This document shows, in pieces, positions 54,028 to 61,824 of a stretch of DNA of 64,000 nucleotides (its first letter is position 1; every line of letters starts with the position of its first letter). A model generated the notes under the pieces. The model was given only the letters and a program-made list of their open reading frames with translations, searched no databases and was not told the origin of the DNA. The position numbers were made by a program, and so were the translations under genes. This DNA comes from an uncultured Serinicoccus sp. Its GTDB lineage: Bacteria > Actinomycetota > Actinomycetes > Actinomycetales > Dermatophilaceae. The stretch covers positions 16,493 through 80,492 of the forward strand of contig NZ_CANKYH010000013.1 in assembly GCF_947487915.1 (NCBI RefSeq), given 5' to 3'.

Positions 54028-54825
54028 TCAGTCCAGGGGGCCCAGGCCCTGGGAGCTGGCCACCAGCTGCGCGACGGCGGCGGCCCGCGAGGAGACCCCC
54101 AGGGTGGCGTAGATGTGCATGAGGTGGGTGCGGACGGTCCCCTCGGAGATGCCGAGGGCGCGGCCGATGGCGTGGTTGGTCAGCCCCTGGGCCGCCAGCT
54201 CGAGTACGGCGCGCTGGCGGGGCGTCAGGGCCACCACGCCGTTCCCGGCCTGCCGGTGGCGGGCCGCCTCGGCCCGGTGGAAGGCGAGGAGGAGGTGGGG
54301 ACGGAGCAGCTCGAGCAGGAACCGGTCGTCCTCGTCGAAGTCCGGTCCGTCGAGCCGGATGCACAGCAGGCGCAGGGTGCGGTGGACAGACCCGCGGCCC
54401 CAGACCGTCATCATCTCGAACTCGACCGGGTCGCCCTCCTCCTCCCGGTAGAGGGGGGTCTCGTGCCACTGTCGCCGGGTATACGTGTCGGAGGTGAGGT
54501 GCACCCCCGACAGGTCCGCGGTGCGCTCCGGCAGCGAGCAGCTGTGCCCCCAGTAGTGCTCCCAGAAGCCCAGCTCCGCCGGGTCGTCCGGGTCGGGGGC
54601 CACGAGGCCGCCGCCGCCGTCGTGGTCCACCCCCTGGAGGAAGTGGTGGCGACGGCGTGCGCTGTCGAGGTCGTTGAACGCCACGACGTCACAGTGCAGC
54701 AGGCGACGTATCCCCTCCAGGAGCGGCAGCGGCAGCCCGTCGCCGGGTCCGTCCTGCTGCAGCACCTCCCTCAGCTGCCACAGCTCGTCGAGCGTCCGCA
54801 CCCTCCGGGAGACCGGGGCCGACAT
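54028..54825 (-). CDS. LuxR-family transcriptional regulator
   Basis: 265 residues with a C-terminal GerE/LuxR helix-turn-helix (LTPRQRAVLELAAQGLTNHA, then IGRALGISEGTVRTHLMHIY; about 200-255). The N-terminal 190 residues form a GAF-like sensor of unknown ligand. No response-regulator receiver is present. It is divergent from the cupin gene across 158 bp containing a CATACGA/TCGTATG palindrome, its most likely operator. Confidence 0.9.
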   Translation of the reverse strand: MSAPVSRRVRTLDELWQLREVLQQDGPGDGLPLPLLEGIRRLLHCDVVAFNDLDSARRRHHFLQGVDHDGGGGLVAPDPDDPAELGFWEHYWGHSCSLPERTADLSGVHLTSDTYTRRQWHETPLYREEEGDPVEFEMMTVWGRGSVHRTLRLLCIRLDGPDFDEDDRFLLELLRPHLLLAFHRAEAARHRQAGNGVVALTPRQRAVLELAAQGLTNHAIGRALGISEGTVRTHLMHIYATLGVSSRAAAVAQLVASSQGLGPLD

Positions 54826-54894
54826 GACGTCCTCCTACCGTCGCTCACCCTCCACTGTGCCAGCCCCGGCGCAGGCCCGCCACGGGTGAGCGGG

Positions 54895-54914
54895 CATACG
54901 AGGAACGTCGTATG
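54895..54914. promoter_or_regulatory. Candidate LuxR-type operator
   Basis: CATACGA (54895-54901) and TCGTATG (54908-54914) form a perfect inverted repeat with a 6-nt spacer, between the divergent luxR-type and cupin genes. It also overlaps the window-wide GCATAC motif. Confidence 0.45.
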
Positions 54915-54983
54915 TCGCCGCCGACCCGGCCGCGGCATCGTGGTGGAGGTCACAACACCACCCCGCAGGACAGAGGAACGACC

Positions 54984-55532
54984 ATGATCTCGACTACCTC
55001 GCGACGCATGACGCTGGCTGCCGTCACGGCGGTCGCCGTGGGCTGCGGCCTGCTCGCGTCCACCGGTGCTGCCGCGGGCGGCAGCACGACCCCCGCCACG
55101 GGCGGTGCCACGGCTCGACCCGGGCCGACGGTCACCGTGCTGGCCAGACACGCGGACTTCCCGGACGACATCGCGGTGCAGATCCGTCGCAAGCTGGACG
55201 AAGGGCCCACCCGGGTGCTCAACCTGCGCGACCCGGGCCACATCGTCGTCGCCCGTGTCGAGCTGGCGCCCGGTGCCGGGTTCCCGTGGCACTACCACCC
55301 CGGACCGGTCATCATCTCGGTGGCGGAGGGCGACCTGGTCTACCAGCAGAGCACCGACTGCAGGGAACGCGAATACGGCCCGCAGGAGGCGCTCGTGGAC
55401 CCGGGCGACATCATCCACACGGCCTGGAACGACGGGGACGTGCCGACGGTCCTCTATGCCACCTTCTACGACGTCCCGGCCGGGGGCGCGCCGACCATCC
55501 CGACCAACCGCCAGTCCGGGTGGTGCGACTGA
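54984..55532 (+). CDS. Secreted cupin-domain protein
   Basis: 182 residues. A signal peptide (TSRRMTLAAVTAVAVGCGLLA, ending near ASTGAAA) and a Gly/Thr/Ala-rich linker precede a single cupin barrel. The barrel has metal-binding-type His in FPWHYHPGPVIISVAEGDL and later GDIIHTAWND. The role of the exported cupin is unknown. ATG 54984 has an AGAGGA upstream. Divergent orientation suggests control by the LuxR-type regulator. Confidence 0.85.
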   Translation: MISTTSRRMTLAAVTAVAVGCGLLASTGAAAGGSTTPATGGATARPGPTVTVLARHADFPDDIAVQIRRKLDEGPTRVLNLRDPGHIVVARVELAPGAGFPWHYHPGPVIISVAEGDLVYQQSTDCREREYGPQEALVDPGDIIHTAWNDGDVPTVLYATFYDVPAGGAPTIPTNRQSGWCD

Positions 55533-55547
55533 GGCCCGCTCAGGTGG

Positions 55548-56606
55548 TCAGCGGTCGAGGAGCGCCTGCAGCACCGCGGCGGCCGCGTGACCGTCGCCGT
55601 ACGGTGCGGCGTCGGTCGGCTCGGGTGCCGGACGAGACGCCGCCTGTGCGACGGCCGGGCCTGGTTCGACGAGGACGTTCCAGCCCAGCTCGACCGTCTC
55701 GACCCACTCGGTCTCCGTGCGGACCGTGGTGCACGGGGTTCGCAGCGCGAAGGCCTCCTTCTGCAGGCCGCCGGAGTCGGTGATGACGCCGCGTGCGCGG
55801 CTGACCGCGCCCACCAGCCGGGGGTATGCCAGGGGCTCCCGGGTGGTCAGCGCACCACCGTCCAGGTCCAGGCCGTGCTCGGTCGCCCTGGCGCGCAGCC
55901 GCGGGTGGGCGAGCAGCACCACCGGGTGGTCCACCTCCTGCAGGGCGGCGACGACCGCGGCCAGCCGGGCGGGGTCGTCGGTGTTCTCCGCGCGGTGGAT
56001 GGTGGCGAGGGAGAAGCCGCCGGACGGCATACCGAGCTCCTCGAGGACCTCGTCGGCGTCCACCAGCTCGTCGCGCACCCGGTGCAGGACGTCGATCATG
56101 ACGTCGCCCACGACCACCGTGCGGGCGCCGAGCCCCTCGGTGGCCAGGTGGTCCCGGGCGACCTGGGTCGGGGCGAGCAGCAGGTCGGCGGCATGGTCGG
56201 TGAGCACGCGGTTGTGCTCCTCGGGCATGCGCCGGTTGAACGAGCGCAGCCCGGCCTCCAGGTGGGCGACGGGCACGTGCAGCTTCACGGCCGACAGCGC
56301 ACCGGCCAGCGTGGAGTTGGTGTCGCCGTAGACGAGCACCCAGTCGGGGCGCTGCTCTGCCAGCACGGCGTCCATCGCGGCGAGGATCGACCCGGTCTGC
56401 ACCCCGTGGGTGCCTGAGCCGGCGCCCAGGTGGACGTCCGGGTCCGGGATGCCGAGGTCGCTGAAGAAGACGTCGGAGAGCATCGCGTCGTAGTGCTGGC
56501 CGGTGTGCACGATGACGTGCTCGACCCCGCGGGCGGCGCACTCGCTCGCGATGGGCGCGAGCTTGACGAACTGCGGGCGGGCCCCGACGACGGAGAGGAT
56601 CTTCAC
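55548..56606 (-). CDS. UDP-N-acetylglucosamine 2-epimerase family (WecB/WbpI-like)
   Basis: A 352-residue non-hydrolysing epimerase: GARPQFVKLAPI, VYGDTNSTLAGALSAV, HLEAGLRSFNRRMPEEHNR and ITDSGGLQKEAFAL. It converts UDP-GlcNAc to UDP-ManNAc (WecB) or UDP-GlcNAc3NAcA to UDP-ManNAc3NAcA (WbpI). With WbpA-, WbpB-, WbpD- and WbpE-like genes in the window the latter is plausible. GTG 56606 is 7 nt after TAGAGT on the minus strand (leaderless pattern); the longer frame to 57503 overlaps the divergent gene. Confidence 0.92.
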   Translation of the reverse strand: MKILSVVGARPQFVKLAPIASECAARGVEHVIVHTGQHYDAMLSDVFFSDLGIPDPDVHLGAGSGTHGVQTGSILAAMDAVLAEQRPDWVLVYGDTNSTLAGALSAVKLHVPVAHLEAGLRSFNRRMPEEHNRVLTDHAADLLLAPTQVARDHLATEGLGARTVVVGDVMIDVLHRVRDELVDADEVLEELGMPSGGFSLATIHRAENTDDPARLAAVVAALQEVDHPVVLLAHPRLRARATEHGLDLDGGALTTREPLAYPRLVGAVSRARGVITDSGGLQKEAFALRTPCTTVRTETEWVETVELGWNVLVEPGPAVAQAASRPAPEPTDAAPYGDGHAAAAVLQALLDR

Positions 56607-56613
56607 CCGTCCG

Positions 56614-56619
56614 ACTCTA
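56614..56619 (-). promoter_or_regulatory. -10 hexamer of the epimerase gene
   Basis: TAGAGT on the minus strand, 7 nt before GTG 56606, with no Shine-Dalgarno. Confidence 0.45.
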
Positions 56620-56700
56620 GCCAGCGGTCCTCCGGGGGTGGAGGAAGGCGCTCGTGGCGGTCGGTGGCAGGCGCGGCGGAGCGGTGGTCGCCCCGCGGGA

Positions 56701-56706
56701 TAGCGT
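56701..56706 (+). promoter_or_regulatory. -10 hexamer of the GT4-GT2 gene
   Basis: TAGCGT followed by 6 nt and ATG 56713. It is divergent from the epimerase promoter about 85 bp away. Confidence 0.45.
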
Positions 56707-56712
56707 GCGGGT

Positions 56713-59043
56713 ATGCGCGTCCTGGTCGTGACCACGTGGTTCCCGACCGCGGCGTCCCCGTCGACGGGGGTCTTCGTCGCGCGCGACGTCGCCGCCATCG
56801 CCGACCGTTGCGAGGTCGTCGTGCTGCACCTCGTCGCTCCCCACCTGGCCGACCCAGCCGATCTGGCCGACCTGGCCGACCCGGCCCCGGGGGCAGGTGG
56901 CGGTGCGGGGGCCGCGGGGCCGGCGGACGGCATACCCGTCGAGCAGTTCGTGATGGACCCGCGGCGGCCCGACCACGTGGCCCGCGCGGCGCGCCGTATC
57001 GCCGACCTGGAGCAGGGCGCCGACCTCGTCCACACCATGGCGGTCTCGGCGCTGCTGCCGTTCGCGGCGCGGCGGCCCGACCGGCCCTGGGTGCACACCG
57101 AGCACTGGTCGGGGCTGGGGGCGCCGCAGACCCTCTCTGCGCCGCTGCGGCTGGCACGCCACGCGGTGCGCCCGCTGCTGGCCCGCCCGGACGTGGTGGC
57201 GGTCGTCGGCCCCGACCTTGCCCGTGAGGTGCGGCGGCTGCGCCGGGGTCCGGTGCGGGTCGTGCCCAACATCGTCACCGCCCCGTCGGTGCTGCGGCCG
57301 CGTCGGGAGCCGGCCGCCGGCCTGCGCGACCGGGACTCGCTGCGGCTCGTCGCCGTCGGCGGGCTCATCCCGCGCAAGGACCCGGTCACCGCCGTGCGTG
57401 CGACCGCCGAGCTGCGCGCGCGGGGGATCAACGCGCAGCTCACCTGGGTCGGGGAAGGCGTCCTGCGGGACGAGGTCGAGCGCGAGGCGCAGGCCCACGA
57501 CACACCGCTCGAGCTCCCGGGAGCGCTACCGCCGGGACAGGTTCAGCAGGTGGTGGGGGAGGGCGACGTGTTCCTGCTGCCGACCCGGGCCGAGACGTTC
57601 TGCCTCGCCGCGGCCGAGGCCCTGGCCGCCGGGCGACCGGTCGTCGTCGGCGACGTGAGCGGGCCGCGGGAGTTCCTCGCCCCGCCGAGCGGGGAGCTCG
57701 TGCCCCCCGGCGCCCCGACGTCGGACTGGGCGGACGCCGTCGAGACGGTCTGGGCCGCGAGCGCCGGGCTCGCCGCGGAGGACGTGGCGGCGCCGGTCGT
57801 CGAGAGGTTCGGCCGACAGGCGTATGCCGACCGCGTCGAACGCGTCTACGCCGAGGTGCTCCCTGGAGGGGCCGGCGCGCGGACGGTCGGCCGGGGTGTG
57901 GGTGACCGAGCGGTAGCGGGGCACCGGCGTGCGGACGGCCCGGCGCCCGTCGTCGACGTGGTGGTCGCCGTGCACTCGACGCGCCGCCAGGTCGCCCGCG
58001 CGGTGCGCTCGGTCCTGGACGGCTCGGCCGACCTGCCGGTGCGGGTCAGCGTGGTGGCACACAACCTCACCACCGTCGAGACCGCCGACCTGCTGCCCTC
58101 CGACCTGAGGGAGGACCCACGGGTCCGGGTGCTTGAGGTGAGCGACGGCATACCGAGCCCGAGCGGGCCGTTCAACGCCGGGATCGAGGCGGCCAGCGCG
58201 CCCTGGGTGTCGATCATGGGCTCGGACGACGCGCTCGCGCCGGGTGCGCTGCCCGGGTGGCTGGAGGCGGCGGCGGAGCACGACCCGGAGGAGCCGGTGG
58301 TCGTGCTGCCGCCGGTGCGCGTGGCCGGCAGACCCCTGCCCACCCCGCCGGTGCGGCCGGTCCGTGGTCGGGGCCGGGTCGACCTGGTGCGCGACCGGCT
58401 GAGCTACCGCTCGGCGCCGCTCGGGCTCATCTCCCGCGGCGCGCTGCGCCTGCCGGGGGCGCGGCTGCACCCCGGTGCCCGGGTCGGGGAGGACCTGCCG
58501 ATGATGACCGCGTTGTATGCCGCCTCCGAGGTCCTCCTCGCGACCCGGGCACCGGCCTACCTCGTGCACGACGACGCCCCTGACCGGATCACCTCCGACC
58601 CCCGGCCGCTGCGCGACCAGCTGCTCACCGCGGACGTCCTGTGGGACCTGCCCTGGATGACGCGGCTCACGGTGGCGCAGCGCCGCGCGGTCGGCACCAA
58701 GGTTCTGCGGATCCAGGTCTTCGGCGCCATCCTCACCCGACCGGACCCGGCCTGGTGGACCCTGCGGGAGCGGGACGAGCTGGCCCGGGTGACCCGGCGC
58801 GTCCTCGACGCCGCCCCCGGGTGCGCCGACCCGCTGAGCCTCGCCGACCACGACCTGCTCGCCGCCGCGCTCGACCCGCAGGTGCCGGTGTCCCGGCTGC
58901 TCGGGCTCGCCCGCAGCCGGCGACGCCACGGCGCCCCGCGCACGCTGCTGCCCGGTGACTGGCGGCACGCGCTCGACCCCGAGGCGCCGCTGCGGCTGAT
59001 GTCCGCCTCGCTGTGGGCGTCCCAGCCGCTGCGCCGACGCTGA
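56713..59043 (+). CDS. Two-domain glycosyltransferase, GT4 then GT2
   Basis: 776 residues in the opposite domain order to the protein at 50477. Residues 1-385 are a GT4 enzyme (VVTTWFPTAASPSTGVFVAR, VAVGGLIPRKDPVTAV, PTRAETFCLAAAEALAAGRP). Residues of about 415-776 are a GT2 module (VDVVVAVHSTRRQVARAV, SPSGPFNAGIEAASAPWV, GSDDA). The GT2 module shares many segments with the N-terminal half of 50477, including RDRLSYRSAPLGLI and TKVLRIQVFGAIL. A short DLADP repeat lies near residue 55. The start is set by the leaderless -10. Confidence 0.87.
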   Translation: MRVLVVTTWFPTAASPSTGVFVARDVAAIADRCEVVVLHLVAPHLADPADLADLADPAPGAGGGAGAAGPADGIPVEQFVMDPRRPDHVARAARRIADLEQGADLVHTMAVSALLPFAARRPDRPWVHTEHWSGLGAPQTLSAPLRLARHAVRPLLARPDVVAVVGPDLAREVRRLRRGPVRVVPNIVTAPSVLRPRREPAAGLRDRDSLRLVAVGGLIPRKDPVTAVRATAELRARGINAQLTWVGEGVLRDEVEREAQAHDTPLELPGALPPGQVQQVVGEGDVFLLPTRAETFCLAAAEALAAGRPVVVGDVSGPREFLAPPSGELVPPGAPTSDWADAVETVWAASAGLAAEDVAAPVVERFGRQAYADRVERVYAEVLPGGAGARTVGRGVGDRAVAGHRRADGPAPVVDVVVAVHSTRRQVARAVRSVLDGSADLPVRVSVVAHNLTTVETADLLPSDLREDPRVRVLEVSDGIPSPSGPFNAGIEAASAPWVSIMGSDDALAPGALPGWLEAAAEHDPEEPVVVLPPVRVAGRPLPTPPVRPVRGRGRVDLVRDRLSYRSAPLGLISRGALRLPGARLHPGARVGEDLPMMTALYAASEVLLATRAPAYLVHDDAPDRITSDPRPLRDQLLTADVLWDLPWMTRLTVAQRRAVGTKVLRIQVFGAILTRPDPAWWTLRERDELARVTRRVLDAAPGCADPLSLADHDLLAAALDPQVPVSRLLGLARSRRRHGAPRTLLPGDWRHALDPEAPLRLMSASLWASQPLRRR

Positions 59044-59437
59044 TTCCCCGCGGGGCCCGTGTGGTTCGACCGCGCGTCCGTCGCGCACGGCACCACAGCC
59101 CGGACGACGAGCCCACGCCGTGCGGGATGGGACTGTGCGCGGTGGTGGCCCTCTGGGGGCCATGAGTGCGCACGGTGGGCCTGGACGGGGTGCGGCCTGG
59201 GGAGGTCGCGGCTGTTGGTGATACGGCTGTGTGCGGTGGTGGCCCTCTGGGGGCCATGAGTGGACACGGTGGGCCCCGCGGGGGTGGGGCCTGGGGAGGT
59301 TGCGGCTGTTGGGGGGATGGCTGTGTGCGGTGGTGGCCCTCTCGGGGCCATGAGTGCGCACGGTGGGCCTCGCCGGGGGTGCGGCCCGGGGAGGTCGCGG
59401 CCGCTGGTTCTCCTGCTCGGCCGGCGCCCGACCGGCC
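59044..59437. other. 394-bp intergenic region between convergent genes
   Basis: Apart from the 94-bp tandem array (59135-59413) I see nothing here. The open frames that cross it code only for repeat-derived Pro/His/Arg-rich peptides and are not credible genes. Confidence 0.8.
59135..59413 (+). repeat. 94-bp tandem repeat, three units
   Basis: Units start at 59135, 59229 and 59323. Each contains GGCCCTCTGGGGGCC (a short hairpin, or a close variant), ATGAGTGCGCACGGTGGGCC and GGGGAGGTCGCGGC-type segments, with up to about 15% divergence between units by eye. It lies between convergent genes, so it could act as a transcription or replication barrier. Confidence 0.85.
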
Positions 59438-60373
59438 CTACGGCCCGTCCGCTGCGGGGAAGCGGGCGTCCAGCCAGGCGACGAGGGCGGCCTCGACCTC
59501 GTCGCGGTTGGTCTCGTTGAAGACCTCGTGCCGGGCGCCGGGCCAGATCCGGACGCTGACGTCCCGCATCCCGACGTCGCGGAACATCGCGGCGACCTCC
59601 TCGGTCCCGACCGCGCCGCCGACGGGGTCGACCTCGCCGGCGACCAGGTGCACGGGCAGGTCCTTCGGCATCTGCGCGGCGACCGGGTGCTGGCTCACCC
59701 ACCGCAGACCGGTGAGCAGGTCGCGGTAGAAGCCGGCCGAGGCGACCGCCCCGGAGAGCTCGTCGGCCTCGTAGGCGTCGACCTGGGCGGTGTCGCGCGT
59801 GAGCCAGTCCGAGCGGGTGCGGGTCGGCCGGAAGCGGGCGTTGTAGGGGCCCATCGTCAGCGTCGTCATGAGGTGGCTAGGGGCGCGGGGACCACGCAGC
59901 CGCGCCTCCAGCGAGGCCACCTGCAGCCCCAGCCAGGCGGTCAGGCCGGGCGGACCGGCGGTCCCGGAGAGCACCAGGGCGGCGAGGTGGTCGCCGTAGC
60001 GCGCGGCGTAGGCCCGCGCGAGGAAGGAGCCCATGCTGTGCCCCAGCAGCACCAGCGGCACCCCCGGCAGGTCCCGCTCGATCTGCTCGCCGAGCGCGTG
60101 CAGGTCGTCGACGACGGCCGCGAAGCCGCCCTCGTCACCCAGGTGGCCGAGCAGGCCGTCGGTGACGGTATGCCCGTGCCCCCGGTGGTCGGGGGCGTAG
60201 ACGGCATACCCGTGCTCGGTGAGGAGGCGGGCGAGGTGGTCGTAGCGCGCGGCGTGCTCGACCATGCCGTGCGCGACGAGGACGGCGGCCCGGGGCGGGC
60301 CCTTCGGCGTCCATCGGCTCACGTGCACCGCGGTGCCGTCCGGGGCGGTCAGGCTGAAGGTGGAGTCGGCCAT
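59438..60373 (-). CDS. Alpha/beta hydrolase, monoacylglycerol-lipase-like
   Basis: A 311-residue serine hydrolase. The oxyanion segment is VLVAHGMVEHAARYDHLA and the nucleophile elbow GHSMGSF. The catalytic Asp is in LVAGEVDPVGG and the His in GARHEVFNE. The HGMVEHAARY signature is typical of monoacylglycerol lipase/lysophospholipase-like enzymes. No signal peptide is present. ATG 60373 is chosen because conserved sequence begins right after it; the frame extends to 60487 without conserved residues. Confidence 0.88.
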   Translation of the reverse strand: MADSTFSLTAPDGTAVHVSRWTPKGPPRAAVLVAHGMVEHAARYDHLARLLTEHGYAVYAPDHRGHGHTVTDGLLGHLGDEGGFAAVVDDLHALGEQIERDLPGVPLVLLGHSMGSFLARAYAARYGDHLAALVLSGTAGPPGLTAWLGLQVASLEARLRGPRAPSHLMTTLTMGPYNARFRPTRTRSDWLTRDTAQVDAYEADELSGAVASAGFYRDLLTGLRWVSQHPVAAQMPKDLPVHLVAGEVDPVGGAVGTEEVAAMFRDVGMRDVSVRIWPGARHEVFNETNRDEVEAALVAWLDARFPAADGP

Positions 60374-60489
60374 GGACCGATGATGGACCACGACCCCGGT
60401 GCCGCGCTCGGGCAGGCGGTCGCCCCGGGGAGGCCCGGCCCCCACGTATCCTGATCGCGCACGTCCCCACCCCGACGGAAGAGGCACGG

Positions 60490-61824
60490 ATGAGGATCGC
60501 GGTCGTCGCGATGGGCAAGATCGGGCTGCCCCTGGCGGTGCAGTTCGCGGACGCGGACCCGGCGCACGAGGTGGTCGGGGTGGACGTCAACGCGGCGACG
60601 GTCGAGGCGGTCAACGCCGGGCGCGAGCCGTTCCCCGGGGAGGCGCACCTGGCGGACCAGCTCGCCGAGCTCGTGCCGGCCGGGCGGCTGCGCGCGACCG
60701 CGGACTACGCGCACGCCATACCGGGCGCTGACGCCGTCGTCGTGGTGGTGCCGCTGTTCGTCGACGAGCAGACCGGCGTCCCGGACTTCGCCTGGATGGA
60801 CGCCGCGACCGCGAGCCTGGCGGTGCACCTGACCCCGGGCACGCTGGTGTCCTACGAGACGACCCTGCCGGTCGGGACCACCCGCGGGCGGTGGAAGCCG
60901 ATGATCGAGGAGCTCTCCGGCCTGACCGAGGGTGACGAGGACGGTTTCCACCTGGTGTTCTCCCCCGAGCGGGTGCTCACCGGGCGGGTCTTCGCCGACC
61001 TGCGCCGCTACCCCAAGCTCGTCGGCGGCCTCACCGAGGCCGGCGCGGCGCGCGGCACCGCCTTCTACCAGTCCGTCCTCACCTTCGACGAGCGGTCCGA
61101 TCTGGCCCGTCCCAACGGGGTGTGGGACCTGGGCAGCGCGGAGGCGGCCGAGATGGCCAAGCTCGCCGAGACGACCTACCGGGACGTCAACATCGGGCTG
61201 GCCAACCAGTTCGCCCGGTTCGCCGACACCGTCGGCATCGACGTGCACCAGGTCATCGAGGCGTGCAACTCCCAGCCCTACAGCCACCTGCACCAGCCCG
61301 GCATCGCGGTCGGTGGCCACTGCATCCCGGTCTACCCGCGGCTCTACCTGTCCACCGACGCCGACGCGACCGTGGTCCGGGCGGCCCGCGAGGCCAACGC
61401 CGCGATGCCGGACTACGCCGTCTCCCGGGCCGAGACGCTCCTGGGCTCGCTGGAGGGCCTGCGGGTCCTCGTGCTCGGCGCGTCCTACCGGGGCAAGGTC
61501 AAGGAGACCGCCTTCTCCGGCGTCTTCGCGACCGTCGAGGCGCTGCGCTCCCGCGGCGCGCAGGTGCTCGTGCACGACCCGATGTATACCGACGAGGAGC
61601 TCGCCGCCTACGGCTGGACCCCCTACTCCTGGGCCGCGGGAGAGCCGGGCGACCCCGTCGACGTCGCCATCGTGCAGGCCGACCACCCCGAGTACGCCCG
61701 GCTCGGCGCCACCGACCTGCCTGGGCTCCGCCTGCTGCTGGACGGCCGCCGCGTCACCGACCCCGACCGCTTCACCGGCGTCCCCCGCCTCACCATCGGC
61801 GGAGGGGAGCAGCCCGCGTCATGA
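60490..61824 (+). CDS. UDP-N-acetyl sugar 6-dehydrogenase (WecC/WbpA-like)
   Basis: 444 residues. An N-terminal NAD domain (IAVVAMGKIGLPLAVQFADA), a central region with AEMAKLAETTYRDVNIGLANQ and the catalytic Cys in VGGHCIPVYP (about 278) mark a nucleotide-sugar dehydrogenase making a uronate from UDP-GlcNAc or UDP-ManNAc by two NAD-dependent oxidations. GGAAGAGG precedes ATG 60490, and a TATCCT near 60446 is a -10 candidate. The downstream membrane-protein gene overlaps by ATGA. It is the presumed first enzyme of the WbpABDEI-like pathway. Confidence 0.92.
   Translation: MRIAVVAMGKIGLPLAVQFADADPAHEVVGVDVNAATVEAVNAGREPFPGEAHLADQLAELVPAGRLRATADYAHAIPGADAVVVVVPLFVDEQTGVPDFAWMDAATASLAVHLTPGTLVSYETTLPVGTTRGRWKPMIEELSGLTEGDEDGFHLVFSPERVLTGRVFADLRRYPKLVGGLTEAGAARGTAFYQSVLTFDERSDLARPNGVWDLGSAEAAEMAKLAETTYRDVNIGLANQFARFADTVGIDVHQVIEACNSQPYSHLHQPGIAVGGHCIPVYPRLYLSTDADATVVRAAREANAAMPDYAVSRAETLLGSLEGLRVLVLGASYRGKVKETAFSGVFATVEALRSRGAQVLVHDPMYTDEELAAYGWTPYSWAAGEPGDPVDVAIVQADHPEYARLGATDLPGLRLLLDGRRVTDPDRFTGVPRLTIGGGEQPAS

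Noticed and set aside
59044..59437. Coding of a repeat peptide on the minus strand across the 94-bp units
   Set aside because: The frame stays open only because the repeat lacks stops. The Pro/His/Arg-rich product has no known pattern, and the lipase start is better at 60373.
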